Assembly (NCBI GenBank): GCA_004026145.2
Contig: CP034975.1
Span: 27,648,013-27,712,012, forward strand
Source: Takifugu bimaculatus
Lineage: Eukaryota > Chordata > Actinopteri > Tetraodontiformes > Tetraodontidae
Direction: 5' to 3'
Length of the DNA: 64,000 bases
Shown: piece after piece, positions 11,281 to 24,200 of the stretch
How the letters are laid out: each line of letters opens with the position of its first letter
Position numbering within the stretch: position 1 is the first letter of the stretch
Made by a program: the position numbers and the translations under genes
The notes under the pieces: model-generated
Database searches by the model: none
What the model was told of the DNA's origin: nothing
The model's input: the letters and a program-made list of their open reading frames with translations, nothing else

Positions 11281-12828
11281 AGAGGTTACGCGGTGACTCA
11301 TAGTTTCCATATTTGTTAACTAAAGATAAATGCTATTATAAAAGGCCCAGCTTCAAGTTTATTGTCTCGTGCCAATGGGAAATAATCTCCTGTGAGTGTC
11401 ACAAGTGATATATTAATAACATTCTGCCTGAATGTGAGATGTTTAAATATAAGCAATCCAATTAATGCGAATATGTAAATCTAGAGCAGAGTGATGAGCT
11501 AATATGAGCACGACTGAAAAGCTCCCTGACACAAGGCTTTAAGAACAATTCATACTTTACAGCACTATTATGAGCTGAAACAGTTGCTGATATTCTGCCT
11601 TTGACTGTGTAACGTAGACGTCCATAAATATTTTAAATAAAAGTAAAATTATGTGGCTCTTCTGTTTTCCTCCTCTCCTTTCTGCTGCTGATGTCATTTG
11701 GAGCGCCCCCAGGTCCAGGGTCAATAACGACAACTGGGCTTTTATGCAACAATTGAAAAGAAAACTGTTAAGTAAAAGGAAAGTCAATCACATGTCGAGA
11801 CTTGACCTATAAAGATATACAGTACGTTATGGAACAAAGTTAAGGGAAACTCGTCGGCTATGGAGTGATCAGAAGTTGGTTTTTGCACCCTTGATATTTC
11901 CATATATGAAAGGAAGATCACACACATACCTCTGTGCCTATGTTGCCCAGATTAGACAGGCAGACATTTATTTTTCATAGCTGAGGAGCATGGGAAAAGT
12001 CTTTATTGTGTCAGTCAACACTGGAACCAGGAAGGCGAGGGTACCTTCTCCTGGGGGTGGAATGGGAGAATGTGACCGCAGGATGAGGCGTGATGAGCCG
12101 GAGTTGCACACTTTAATACTGAAGATCACAGCGTGAGCTTAGTGAGCAATTTCCTCCTGCTCTGTCACTATAACAGATGCCACTCGGCATCTATTCCTGA
12201 TGGATTCTATGATGAAGATCTGATTCCGACAGTTCCCAATCACGTCCCATGAAAACCTCCAAGTTTGGGAGACGCCAAAGGCCACTTTAAGCTCCCTGAC
12301 GTACGTCTCGCTCAACGTCGAGATGCGACAGAAGGAGAATCAGATCTGTTTTTATTAACCCAGACCTGCTCTGCCAGCTTTCATAGGTGGCATTGAGCTG
12401 CACCTCTTCAGTGGCAATTAGAGAGTGAAAGAAAAAACTCATTCAGAGCGTCAGAATGAAAGCTGTGATTAAAGGATGCTTACTTCATAATGCTCCGCCA
12501 CTCAAAGCACCAGCAAAGAGGTGTTTTCATAGCAGATATTTCAACATTCCGATCACATCGCCGAATTATTTCGTTTCCCGGTTTGGCCGCCAGTGTTGGA
12601 TCATGTTGACAAAATTAAACAGAAAGATAAGAAACATCCTGAAACGAGTATTTTCTGATGTTTTTGTCATTGGTCAAATCAGAGAGAATCCTGTGCACCC
12701 GACTAGTTATACAATTGATTTACTCTTGTTTTACTTCTTGAGTTTTCTTTGGTTCGGCGGCTATTTTAAGAGACTTTGTGACAAGTCACTGAAAACTGAC
12801 CTGACTGATTTGTGCTGTTGCCTTTGAA

Positions 12829-12886
12829 ATGATGGCTGGAGAAGTTCCGTTGAAGCACTTTCTCCTGATTTACGTCTCCGCTGCAG
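12829..12886 (+). CDS. Very tentative first coding exon (ATG to splice donor)
   Basis: Two adjacent ATG codons, the second in good Kozak context (A at -3, G at +4), open 19 codons that end at a consensus donor CAG/GTGAGG after position 12886. The predicted peptide starts MMAGEVPLKHFLLIYVSAA, a short hydrophobic stretch ending in small residues that resembles a signal peptide. No family is recognised, codon bias is weak and no downstream exon can be tied to it. The same AG could equally be read as an acceptor. Chance is the leading alternative. Confidence 0.1.
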
Positions 12887-13553
12887 GTGAGGAAACAAAG
12901 TCAGGACTGAAGATGGATTTCAGATGTTGAAAGGGAGAAACTTCACTCGCTTTGATGCACTTGTCTGCTGCCACATGCCCGTTTCTGCAGCGTAACCATC
13001 CGGGACAATATCTCTGGGGACCATTGTGGGTTTGGTGATATTGTAATCAAACACTTCAACCACTGTATAAAATTGGCTTCAGATTCTGGCACCTTTCCAG
13101 GAATTTGGCAGCATCTGAAACCAGGAGGCAGTCTCTTTTCTTACGGTCAGGTTGAAGAAAAGTTGCATCCAAGAAGAGTAAAAGCCAAGATTACCCTTAT
13201 GTGTGATAAAATTTAGAATGGGCACCAGGCAGTGTAGTGAGGTGGCTGTAAAACACACAGTGAAACAGTCCAGCGATCACACATGATGAGGTAACGTAGC
13301 GGCCAGGAGGAAACGGCAGCGTGTGGCTCTCAGGAAACCATCAGTGGGCTGATTGATACAAGTTTTTTTGGATATATTTAGCCATTATATTCAGCACTGG
13401 CCTTCACGCTGTTCAAAAATGTCAAAACACAATCCAAAAAAGATGAATCTAATAATCTTACCTGTGTAAAACAAAGTTATCTGAGGCCAATTTATCTTCT
13501 GAGTTCGAAATAAATGTATTATTTATTTAGAGTGGGTGTACTATGATTTCCTC

Positions 13554-13615
13554 TATGAGCCATCATCATATGATATGATATCATATGACATATCATTTCA
13601 TCATATGAGCCATCA
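13554..13615. repeat. 12-bp direct repeats flanking an AT-rich palindromic core
   Basis: TATGAGCCATCA occurs at 13554-13565 and again at 13604-13615, exactly 50 bp apart. Between them lies a nearly palindromic core of CATATGATAT-type repeats centred on GATATC. The arrangement resembles a tiny foldback insertion with its target duplication, or a slippage product of TCATATGA units. Confidence 0.6.
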
Positions 13616-13922
13616 AAGCCATTTTTTTCTATTTTAAGCATCATGATGATGCACCGATGTGTGCAATTAGTTCTGCTTCTTCCTCTGTGAGGTCTTTGAC
13701 ATTTGTATTTGACATTGTCTGAGGTTGGTGTTGCAAAGATAAGAAGAACTAGAAACCATCCGGACCACGCAGAGAAAAACAGGCCAAGTTGGTAGCTGAG
13801 CTCGGTCTGCTCCTGGTTAGTCCATGGCTGGGAGTAAAAGATACTGTAAATCATGAGTCAGTCTGGACCGGACTACCTAACCTTCGCTCTAATCAAATAC
13901 TGAGTTGTGGTAACTGCTCCTG

Positions 13923-13970
13923 TTCCTGGTGGTCTAGTGGTTGGGCTGGGGTTTGATTCCTGATCAGGAA
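13923..13970 (+). pseudogene. tRNA-Glu-like sequence lacking the anticodon arm (pseudogene or SINE head)
   Basis: The 48-base segment starts TTCCTGGTGGTCTAGTGGTT, matching the acceptor/D-arm start of eukaryotic tRNA-Glu, and ends GGGGTTTGATTCCTGATCAGGA, matching its T-arm and 3' acceptor strand. Box A (TGGTCTAGTGG) fits the Pol III consensus exactly and box B (GGTTTGATTCC) differs at one base. Acceptor ends TTCCTGG and TCAGGAA can pair with one G-U. The anticodon stem-loop and variable region are missing, so it cannot be a working tRNA. It is either an internally deleted pseudogene or the head of a tRNA-derived SINE; the flanking sequence matches no SINE body that I recognise. Confidence 0.65.
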
Positions 13971-14459
13971 ACATTAGATGGCAGCTGTTCCAGTTCAAAT
14001 AGGTGCTGAGGAGGGCTAAAAACCAGGCCAAATATTATATCTCATCTCTTTGTGTTGCCATGGATGGTGTGGTGACCATCAGACCAAAAGAGAGTCACCT
14101 GCAGCATCGGTTGAGGGCGTTTTAACGTGTTTCCAACAAATGAAATGAGAAACTATGAAGGTCCGCTGGGCTTTGCTGGGTCTGTCGTGTCAGTTTATTG
14201 AAGAATTATTACAAAAAAGGAAATCCACAAACCCAAATTACAGTAAAAACTGATATCACGATTCAATCACGCTACTTATCGTCCTTCCTGTGTGAGCGCT
14301 GTTGGCAAACCAGTAAAACCAGTAACGTAACCAATACAAAAGCTATCCAACCAAGTTACATAAAACAAACAGCAAAGACAAAACTTAATGGCTCCGACAG
14401 AAATTTGGTATCATCGCTGTCCTCCATTTTCTAAATAGAAATCTAAATGTCATGGTAGA
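13971..14459. other. Non-coding stretch, no gene seen
   Basis: Unique sequence downstream of the tRNA-like segment. No A- or T-rich tail that would mark a SINE end is seen in the first 200 bases. Confidence 0.5.
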
Positions 14460-14640
14460 GTGTATCGAAGCCGTCCTGGTGGTTCACGCTCGCATTTTGA
14501 AAAATCTGACCAGGAAGTGGCCTGAATCCAATGTTGGAAAAAAAAATCAGATCCGAGCAAAATTTAAGTGTTCACATTCCCACAAAAAAACAGATTTGAG
14601 CCACTTTTGACTCCAGTGTGAATGTGGGCGAGTTGCTGGG
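14460..14640. mobile_element. Possible non-autonomous DNA transposon remnant
   Basis: Contains GACCAGGAAGTGGCCTGAATCC, AATCAGATCCGAGC, TTAAGTGTTCACATT, ACAGATTTGAGCCACTTTTG and CAGTGTGAATG. These word types (alternating 'CAGATCTGAGCCACTT' and 'AGTGTTCACATT') are familiar from short dispersed DNA elements in fish. No clear terminal inverted repeats or target duplications were found, so boundaries and class are uncertain. Confidence 0.35.
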
Positions 14641-17600
14641 ACATTTCCAGCAGCTGCTCTTCAGAAAAGTTCTCTCCCTAAATGCTTGTGTGTATTTCTG
14701 GGATGTTCTTGTGCAATAGTGTGTGAAAACACTGCAGATTTCCCCTCTGACTTCTAAAAGTTTTAAAATCTTGGAAGTCCTGGTCCAGGAGGGAGAAAGA
14801 TACCAAGGATATAAAAACACAGCTCAGAGCCCTTTATTAACCAAAAATCTAGAGTTTAGAGCTGTCATTTATTTAGCACATACAGATGTTTCTAAGAAAC
14901 CAGCTAAAGATAAAAGTCTAATCTGTCAGCGAGGTCATAAAGGAAAGTTTATTCTCTCTAAACCATAAAGATAGTTGCAATATTTCCAGTAAATCAACAA
15001 TGTTGGATATTCTTACGCAGACCATCTGGCACCAACTGGGATAATGCATTCAGAGTCATTTAAATAACTTATTTTCTCCATCCGGATGCTTAGTTTGATC
15101 TTCTCCACCATCTTGAACCGGAGCTCTTTTCTCTACATGCTGCAGTGCGGTGAGTTGCATCCCCGTGATTGGCTAAAGTCGATATTTGCATATATGAGCA
15201 ATAGAACAGGTGCACCTGCTAAAAATGGTCGGCCAGCTCGGGTGTGCAGTCCAGCTGTGCACTTTAATGCACAGCTGCATCGAGTCGTTGCTCGTGCGGG
15301 ACGTGTTTAAAAGTTTGTCTCCGATCAGAGAAAGCTGAGAACATTGTTGACATGTGTTAACAGCTGATTCTGCTCTGACTTATCGCTTTCTGTTGCAGGT
15401 AAATGCGCTCATAATCATCATCGTTATCATCATCATCCACAAACAAAATTCATTTCATTCATCGGAGCTTAAATTCTCACATTTGCCTGAGCAGGAAAGG
15501 CTTCTGATTTATGCATCCAGCACTCTAGGTGCAGAAATTTCCCATTAACTCAGATGAAGAGATTTAAAATGCCTTTTTTTCTGCCTCATAACTCTCTAAC
15601 TTTGCCTCATTCAGGATTCTGTGGTATACCTGCTGCTTCAAACGCTGCGGTGCTCAATAAGGGATCTTTCAGAGCTAAAAGGCAGGTGAAGTGGTTGTAG
15701 ATTTTACTGGCGAATTCCACCGTATTAAAGTAGAGCGGTTTAGCACCTGTCTCAGAGAGAAAATCAATGGTTTTACATCAAGGTACACATTAAAATTACT
15801 TTCACAGGCTTTCCACTAATTGTGGGTAGAGATATCAATATAATGTGAATAATAGCTGTGTATTACAGCTCCAGCGTAAAACAGGAGGCTTCTATTATAT
15901 CATGAGGTCGCCTGCATAAAACAGATCATGTGTTCTGGACCGGTTTGATCCTAATCGTGTCTCTGTCAGCGTTTATTGCAGCATTTGTCAAAGTTATTAT
16001 GCCCTGTGTTCACACCATTGGCTAATTGTTTCATGATACAGGCTGATCAACAGTTTCTCGTCACATATTTATAATCAGCAATCTTAATCTGTCTGTATCA
16101 CATTCTGAATGAGTACAACCAGGTCTGACATGTTTTCAAAGGAGTCCAGAATAGCCTCTTTAGTTTAGCGCTGGCACAGTTGTGCATGTTTTTTTTAGCA
16201 TAAAAAAGGCTTTGGAGTGCAGACAGCGAAGCAAAAGTTTGATTTGCACACCCCAATAAGGAAATAACATCTTCTCTGTTTACTCTCTGTTAAATCAGAC
16301 GTTGATATCAGCCCCCCTCTGTGTCTCCGTCTGTTTATGAATAAATAAATAATAAATAAATGGGCCTAACACTTCATTGTAAATGCGGGCGTCATAACCA
16401 ATATATATTTGTTAAAGTGCTGCTGTGTTCACAGAGACTTCCAGAGTAAAGTATATCGTCTTTGATGACATATTAATGAAATCCACACATGTTTACGGCA
16501 TGAAACTCGTCTCAGAACTGATAAAAGGTACGTGAGTCAATGCCCGTATCCCTCCGCCCCCTCTTTTGTACTGGAAACACGACTTTTCTCTGGGACGAGG
16601 CTGTTTGCTTCCAAACGTGCATCGTCTGCTCCCGACGTTCTGCTAATACGACGCTGAAATACGCCACATCTTCGGCGCGTCAGCAGCCACAGAAATCAAA
16701 GTGACTGAAACAAAAGCGCTCCATGTGATAGCAGCTAATCGAATGCAGAGCAGATGTGCACGTCTCCCCGTGCTGTCCTATACAGTGCATTATAGATCCT
16801 AGAATGGTTGATGTCCCAAATGTGCTGCCAGAAAGTGTCCATCGGAGGGGACATTTTGAGCTCGGCTGACAATGAGGGAATCAATAAGCGTACATCTGGC
16901 ACAGTCTGATGCTGCAACCACCCCTGAGCGTAATAACCATTCAGAGATTCGATGAAATCACACAATAAATGCTTATTAGCGTCAGCATTAGTGGCAACAA
17001 AAGCTGTAGTAGGGGAGGGGCACGGCTTTCGATGTGTTTGTGTCAGTTGATGGAGCTACTGTTTCAGTGAGTAAAAAAATACTCCGGTGTGGCTAAAACT
17101 CCCCTCTTTCGCAGTTAGCTTTGGGGCTCTTCTAAGTGGACCCCACCCACGCCTCCATTCCTTCCTCCTGGGCACCCGTCTCACATCACGTCCATTATGC
17201 ATGAATGTCAATAGATGCAGTGAATCAATGCAAAGCAGAATAATAAATGATGTCTTCTGTGGGTCCTTCCTGCCTTCAGCGAGGCAGCAGAGAGGACGAT
17301 TCAAATGCCTCAGTCTGCTTGGCAAAACAAGTTATTCTGTCGGAGGAGGCAGGAGCACCGGCAAAACGTTCCGGCTCAGCCCCGGAATGAACAGGGAGGG
17401 TTTTTTATAGCATGTTAATTGAGCGACAGAGCTAAAAGACGCGATTAACTTTAGCTGGTTAGCATTTGAAAGCATCCCATTGTCTCAGCCATCTTTGTGT
17501 GTGTGGATATTTGCAGCGGGTTCCGATGATGAAGGCGTCAGCCGCCTTTCTAGTTCGCAGTGCACATCTGTTTCCCTGACAGGCAGAGAGCAGAGAAGAA

Positions 17601-17698
17601 AGGCTGACAGCCGGGAGAGGGTGGGGGCGGCACTGGAGGTGGAGACGCAGCAGTGAAGATATCCAGCGGCTGTGTCGGTGGTATCATGAGAGTTCCAG
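14641..17698. other. Non-coding stretch, small simple repeats and AT-rich patches
   Basis: No supported gene. A (CAT)n-like tract lies at 15411-15439 and an (AATA)n tract at 16338-16361. 16010-16110 (GGCTAATTGTTTCATGATAC, ATAATCAGCAATCTTAATC) is AT-rich unique sequence that could be regulatory. Frames at 17056-17410 overlap on both strands and show no family resemblance. Confidence 0.55.
16338..16361. repeat. (AATA)n short tandem repeat
   Basis: ATGAATAAATAAATAATAAA-type tetranucleotide repeat with one phase shift. Confidence 0.8.
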
Positions 17699-17709
17699 CC
17701 CCCCCCCCC
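17699..17709. repeat. C11 homopolymer
   Basis: Eleven C in a row. Length is unreliable in any assembly. Confidence 0.9.
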
Positions 17710-17782
17710 AGCTGTAGTTCAGAGAGAAGCGGCTACCTGCAAACCTGGCACCTTTGTTGGCGAATTTTTCCATCATCAGCTG

Positions 17783-17807
17783 GTGTGTGTGTGTGTGTGT
17801 GTGTGTG
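17783..17807. repeat. (GT)12 microsatellite
   Basis: Uninterrupted GT array. Confidence 0.95.
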
Positions 17808-20800
17808 CAGCAGGTGTGAGTCGTGGACCACAAATGAGGCCACTATCTGACAGCCCATCTTTGTGTCCAGTTCAACCCCCCACCTCCTCAGATTGATGGA
17901 CAGCATGGCCTACTTTTCTCCAACACACACCACTGTCATAATTAAATGTCAAACAAGTCCTCCCCTCATCTGGACGGTATGGATTGTGGCAACTAAATCA
18001 GAGAATTTGGACTTTGCAGCTTTTGTCTCAGGGGCATTTTGAAGACACCTGGGTTACTCGGGAGTGTCCACTGGATGGACTAGCTTCTATAACCAGTGGA
18101 AACCTAGCTGTGTGGACCTGTTACACACAGAACATCTGAGGATTTTCCTTCCTTCCAACAAAACATATAATCAATCCAGAGTGCTTCTTCCCATAAAGAC
18201 AGGTCTCTCAACTTTGAGCTGCTTTTGACAAAAGTGTCCACTCAATGACTATAATGTAAGAGTCCTCTTTTAATGCAAGCACCCGTTGTTATGTTTCATT
18301 CTTAGAAGATGCAATCAGTGCACAAGGACACAATCTTTTATGGTGTGCATCCCGCTCGCTCTGTTCTGCCTGTAGGCCAGGCCTTTTCTCATGCACGGCA
18401 GAGACGTGGCGAGGACAAGTGTGCTTTAAGAAGCAATAATTGTATTGCTTAATTTAACATGTTGACACACTGTCCTCGGGCTTCTGGAACTCTGCAATTT
18501 CCTGCAACATCGTCTGCACATCTCAGATAAAGCCACAAAAGAAGTAGAAAAACATAGAATTCTGTCACATGGTCTGCGGTTGTCTCAGCAAAAGGTCCAG
18601 CATCAGCTAGTCCACGTGCCGCCAAGGCGGAAGACATTGACAAAGCGGTCATTTAATACACAAATGCATAATTGACCCGAATGCTGCAGCAGCTTCTGTT
18701 GACAACAGGTATGGCCACGTTTTAGTGGGAGCACCAAGAGAAATGGGAACAAATCTAAGTCTTTTTTTTAAATAAATCTGACATCAGCAAGCACGCACTC
18801 AAAAGGGAGGACACAAATCGATGCTAAAACAGTGAGAACAAGTCCAGGTCAGGACACAAGAGAGTGATAATGAGGGAGGGAGAAGAAGCAGGCACTAAGG
18901 GGAGATGGAAAGTGAGGGAGGAGGAGCGGCGCTGACAGGTCAAAGTAAACATCCAGCATGAGTAAGTAATTAGGGGCTGGAAAGTGGATGAGACAGGGAG
19001 GATACATCCAGCAGTGTTTGACAGGGACTCTGCCTCTGGCTCCCAAGACTAGAGATTCAATAAAGACTGTTTTAAATGGTGCTAAACAGGTGCTAGATCT
19101 GGCCAGAGATGGCGCCGTTTACTCCCAGTATAGTTACCAGCCTACCACCCAAGCTAGCCCCAGTCCTCATGCAGCTCCTGCTGTAACACATCAGTAATGC
19201 AAGTGCTGGCATGAAAAATGACCCTCACGCAACGTGGAGATGGTGATATATGCATCCACCGGTTAAGCATTTCCCCCCTCCCCCTGGAAGCTGGAGCAAG
19301 TTTGGATTTGATGGTTATTGGGTCTTATTTCTGTGCTCGCCGTGGTGGTGAGGTAGCTCTTGCAGCAGTACACACGTTATTAGATTTTGCAGGAGGAAGC
19401 ACTCTGCTCTCTCTGAAAAATGAGGATTAAATCGTCCTGCAGGAAAGCCTGAATTGGCCCTCAATTGATGCGGTTACACAGCTGGGAGTACACCGCTCGG
19501 CTGCCACAGTGCACGCGATATCACTATGGATGGGTCCCCTATGGAAGGGCTAATGTGGCTCCTTATCAACATCTGATCCAAATTGCATCATGTTCTTTTA
19601 ATGAGGTTTCTATTCAGCTCGGGGGTGTGTTTCCCAGAGATTGGAAGAATAAGTCACAGTCGCACCTACAAGTGCAACATACAGGAAACGTAAACACTCC
19701 AGCACAGGTGTGGCATGAGAGCTAAAGATATGACATGAACCCTAAAGATGCTGAAGGTATTAACATTAAGAAAAAGAGTTAAACTCCTAAAGCTGGCTGG
19801 ATATTTCCAGGTTATCGCCCTTTCCCAGTAATATTGGGAGGAAAGTGAAACATCTGGCTGGCGGTTTATCATCGGTTACCACGCCAGCCAATTAGCAGTG
19901 AACAGCCCTTCTTTAAGCTCTGTGGGGCAGGAAGAAATTTTAGAGCTCAGAACCTGTGGAAAACCTCCTCATCCACATTTTCCAGCACGCTCAGATGCTC
20001 AACGCAACTGCAGCAGCTCTCCAGCGCCACGAGGCTAAGGCTGATGACAAGCGCTATGTATTAAAAACTACGACTTCTCCAGCGCGATGTATCTGTCAGA
20101 TTAAACCCACAGTGTCTCACCCAAAGGTCAGAGTGAGCGATGTCCATGTGTTATCACCATGAGTCACTTTCAAATGTTGTGATAGGACGATTCTCGGTTT
20201 TTATGGCACTTCGGTCCCAAAGGGGCCTTCAGGCTCCAGAAATGCTTTCCTCAGTATTTAACCTGCGACATTTCATCCTGAGGCACTTTGGGAACAGCGT
20301 AGAGGACGTTTCCACCTCCCCTTCAGGTTTCTCTACTTTTTTACTAAGCAGCAATAAATGCATGAGCCGCACTAAACAAATCAGACGTTTGATAAAGTGC
20401 TACAGACGATCAATAAAAGCTGCATAATCACCTTTTTTACGAGCCATTAGGTGGCTTTAACTCCACGCATCTGTCACATTACTGTAGTCATAATAACAAT
20501 CATTTTTTTAACAGTTTATAACTCCAAAGTCCTCAATGATTGTTTGTTTTGTGTTTATTGAAACCAATTACCTGTTTCAAACGGTTCCTGGAGATCATGC
20601 GGATTAATTGGATCCTGAAGACCCACCGGTTTGTGTCAGACCTCGCTGCAAGTCTTTGTTGTGGTTCAGTCTCAAATAGCAAAAGATGAAAGAAAGAAAA
20701 GGGGGGGGGGGGGGATTCCACAACCATCATCCACTCGTCTCAGAAAGATTCCTCTCATGCAATAAATTCCACTTTGTCCTGCATGGTTCGTCTGAGTTTC

Positions 20801-21203
20801 TTCTCCAATTAACTTAATGTTTCCATGCCTTATTACTTTTGGGTTGAAAAGGGAACAATGCTGTCATAATTACACTGTGTCCTGCTGAAATGACATATAA
20901 ATGTAATATCTGATCATGTTTTACATCACAAAACACAGCATCAAGTTTGTTTTTTTTCGTTTTTCCCCAAGACTAAAATGCATTTGACTGTTTAAAATAA
21001 ACTGCACATTAAGATGACAAATCCAGCTATGGACTAATAATGGAACGCTGCTCTTAATCCTAATCTCTTAGTCTGATTCGGTTGTGTCTTCTGTGCTTTT
21101 AGGCATCTTCTTTGATGCTTTAATATCAAACCATAGTGCAATAATGGGACGGTTAATCCTTATTAAGATGGGACAGGAACGTGTGTTTTCATTCTTTAAA
21201 CTG
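17808..21203. other. Non-coding stretch, no gene seen
   Basis: Unique sequence with only short open frames and no recognised RNA gene or transposon. The only strong simple repeat is a G14 run at 20701-20714. 20840-21010 is AT-rich. Confidence 0.55.
20701..20714. repeat. G14 homopolymer
   Basis: Fourteen G in a row after a purine-rich GAAAGAAAA lead-in. Polymorphic and assembly-sensitive. Confidence 0.9.
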
Positions 21204-21224
21204 CACACACACACACACACACAC
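21204..21224. repeat. (CA)10 microsatellite
   Basis: Uninterrupted CA array. Confidence 0.95.
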
Positions 21225-24200
21225 GTATAAATATAGAGGTTCCCTCTGTGACAATTCTGTCATTTGTCCTCAGTAGAAGTAAAAGAAAGAAGCTTGATTA
21301 TGGGCTATTTTCCACCTAAAGTCACATTGAGACGTGTGTTGACTCAAGTGACCTCAATTATCCTGACCAGTGTCGTCCGTCTGCTTTTTTCCCTACTGTC
21401 TATATCTATTGATCCTCTGATCACAGCGAAATACGTGACAGTTAATTGGACTCAGGAGAGTTTTGTCTGAACTCTGTCCCCTAATCTAATTGGCTTTACT
21501 TTCATAACCACCTTTTTTTGGCCCTGGTGCCGATCAAACTGGTTTTCAGACTCATTTGTTCTCATTTGATCCACCTTTGTTTGAAACTAGTAAACTTCGT
21601 ACCTGTGACCAAGTCACTAATGTTACACCAATTAGTGGACTGGAACGAGTTAAAGTCTGTCTTCAGAGTAAAATGTGCAGCACGATTCAACTTACCTTTA
21701 TTCAATAAATGTATCTGTTTAGTTCAAATATCTCTGCAAGGAACCGGAGAAGGCAGGATGAAAAAAGTAGAAGTGGAAGACAAGAAAACGGAGTCACGAC
21801 CGCGTGAGTGACAGCGGACTGGGTCTTGTTACCTCGGCTCCTCCGTATGGCCTCAACTGACTGGAGCACTTTCATGGAGGGAAAGCTGGACAATTTCACT
21901 GCAGTGAAGTGGGATCTGTAGCCTCGCTGACTGACAAAACACACCAGCGTCCTCACACCACGAGGCCAGATTGCCCATTCAAATGGGCGGCTGATTAGCA
22001 GCTGATTACTGTCTCCAAAAATGAGCGGGACGGGGGACAAACCCTGAGCCGATATCCGATTTCCCCTTATAGGGAACATTTTTTCATGTAGTTCTTTCAT
22101 AAGCAGGAAGTGGAAATCACTGGCCTTCACTTTCTTTGCCGACCTGGACATGGGAACGGCCTGCTTACACCTGACCTTGGGCGAGCTCCTGGTGAACTCG
22201 CTCAACTCTGCAGAGTTGAGAGAGAGAGTTCTGCATGAATGGTCCACAATTGATATGCGGCGCACATTATATTTTTGTCCTCTCCCACTTGATTTGCATT
22301 AACATTGTTTAAAATGGAGGAAGAGATAAGTCTCAGAGGAGTAAGTTGCCCTCAAGTACATGATCACAGTGACTTAATGTGCACCGTTTCTGCCGTCAGC
22401 CGTGAAGGGCACAAGGATCAGAGTCTTAAAGTAGGACTTTCTGCTATCTAGCTATCTATCATCCATCCCTTAAGAGTGCTTCCAGTATTATTAAAAAGAC
22501 AGTAAAGGATTATTCAAAAGATGAATGAACGAGAACCTTTTAAAAAATGCTAAAAATAACATATTTAAGTGGTGAAATATTCAGAATATTCTGCCCCTCT
22601 CGCCCACCGTGGAGAAAACCCTGGATCTGGATCTGGATCACGACGGCACGTTGCAGCAGGATTAAATGGAACGTCTTGCATTATTGAGACAATTGCTCCC
22701 CTGACACACAAACGGGCGCTGCAATGCTTCACCACCTCCAATATGGACCGAGAGAGTCTCGACGTACAAGTGCTGCTATTGAGGTTCAGACACTTGACTG
22801 TCAGTTCAGGCAGTCAAGTCCACTCATTCATCCACGCAGCGTGTTCCTCTCTCTGCAGCATCCTTCCATCCAGTGCCTTTTAATCATGTGCACTGAAGAC
22901 TCACTCGGCTCCATCTTCTTGCCGTCGGGCCCGCGGTGGCGCGGCTCTGCTGCTGGCGGCGCCGTCGCGAGTGATCAGTCACTGCTGCTGTTGTCGCAGT
23001 GGAACATCTGCAATAGCTGAATTATTTATTTCAGAAATATGCGTATGCTGTATAATTTGGAAAACAGATCGCAATATTAGATGACGAGCCCCGCTTTAAA
23101 AAGGAGGGAGATGTATAGGATTTGTCATCTCATGGTTTCATAAGTCGACTTTTTATGGTTTTATGGTGGAAGCAGGAAAACTGTCAGAGTTAATATTGTT
23201 TCTTATGTGTCATTAAGCATTGGAAAAGTGTTGAGACATGACTAAGATCTGCCATTTTTAATTACCAAGACCTAAAAAAAATACAAAAGCAAGCATTAGT
23301 GATTACCGTCATTCTATAAAACATAAAAAAAATGAAGCCATGCTTGACCGTATTTACTGTGATCAAATAATATTAAAAAATGGAAAATGCAACAAGGTAA
23401 AACATACGTCCTCCGTATTCTGTGAATATTTGATAACATATCGCTCTAATGCAGGCCAAAACAAAGAACAAAATCAAAGAAAAAAACATCTGAGCAGACA
23501 AACCCGCCTGGACCCTGAAAGCTGGCCGCTTCCTTGCAAACAGAAAAATGCAGATAACAAGAACACGGTCAAGTATTTAGCTAATGGAGAACCAGATGTT
23601 TCCCTGAACTGAACTGATACACCAGTTTACACTGCGATGCACAGCCCCGCAATAATAATGCTCTCATGGAACGCACCGCCTAGTGGCCAAACGGGATGTC
23701 CAATTATTGAAAGAGCCCCAGACATCATCTAAATCCACAACTGAAGATGGTTCCTTGACAGCAGCGATAGGAACCGTCTGCAGTGGCGCTCGTTACTGGC
23801 AGCACTTGCATGAAACAACGGCTGCTCACGCTGAAGCCGGTGGCCCGTGTAATGTATGCTGCGTGTTACAGGAGAGGGCCTCTTCTGTCGTCGCACAGCG
23901 AGCCGGGACAGAGAGAGGACGACCTATGTTGTGAGGCGGCGCAGCACGGTGTCACCAGCGGTCACGCTCCATCTCCTCTGCTCTTGTTAGTGGAAGTCAC
24001 GGCCTGTCAGGTGTGTCAGACTGTGAATGCAACACGGACAATATACAGTACCGACCCTCTAATTTATTCATTTTTGTGACGTGTCAGAGCCCTCGACAGC
24101 ACAAACAACTTCCTGCCGGGCTTACCTGAGCGGAATATTAGAATGTGCACACAACTCGCAGGCAGAGAAAATGAAGATGATGATAAGAACATGAATCAGC

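Larger units (their letters stand above)
10809..13553. other. Non-coding stretch with AT-rich motif clusters
   Basis: No supported gene. 11070-11200 and 11440-11510 carry homeodomain/POU-like words (GATAATTGATGAAT, CCTAATTAGTACAATTG, CCAATTAATGCGAATATG) and may be regulatory. A 9-bp-arm hairpin lies at 11259-11280. The 123-codon frame at 12456-12827 has no recognisable domain. A short ATG-to-donor segment at 12829-12886 is listed separately. Confidence 0.5.

Noticed and set aside
21702..22265. 187-codon open frame, minus strand
   Set aside because: No family resemblance or bias. It ends in a hydrophobic stretch made by a T-rich/C-rich tract; chance length is plausible in 64 kb.
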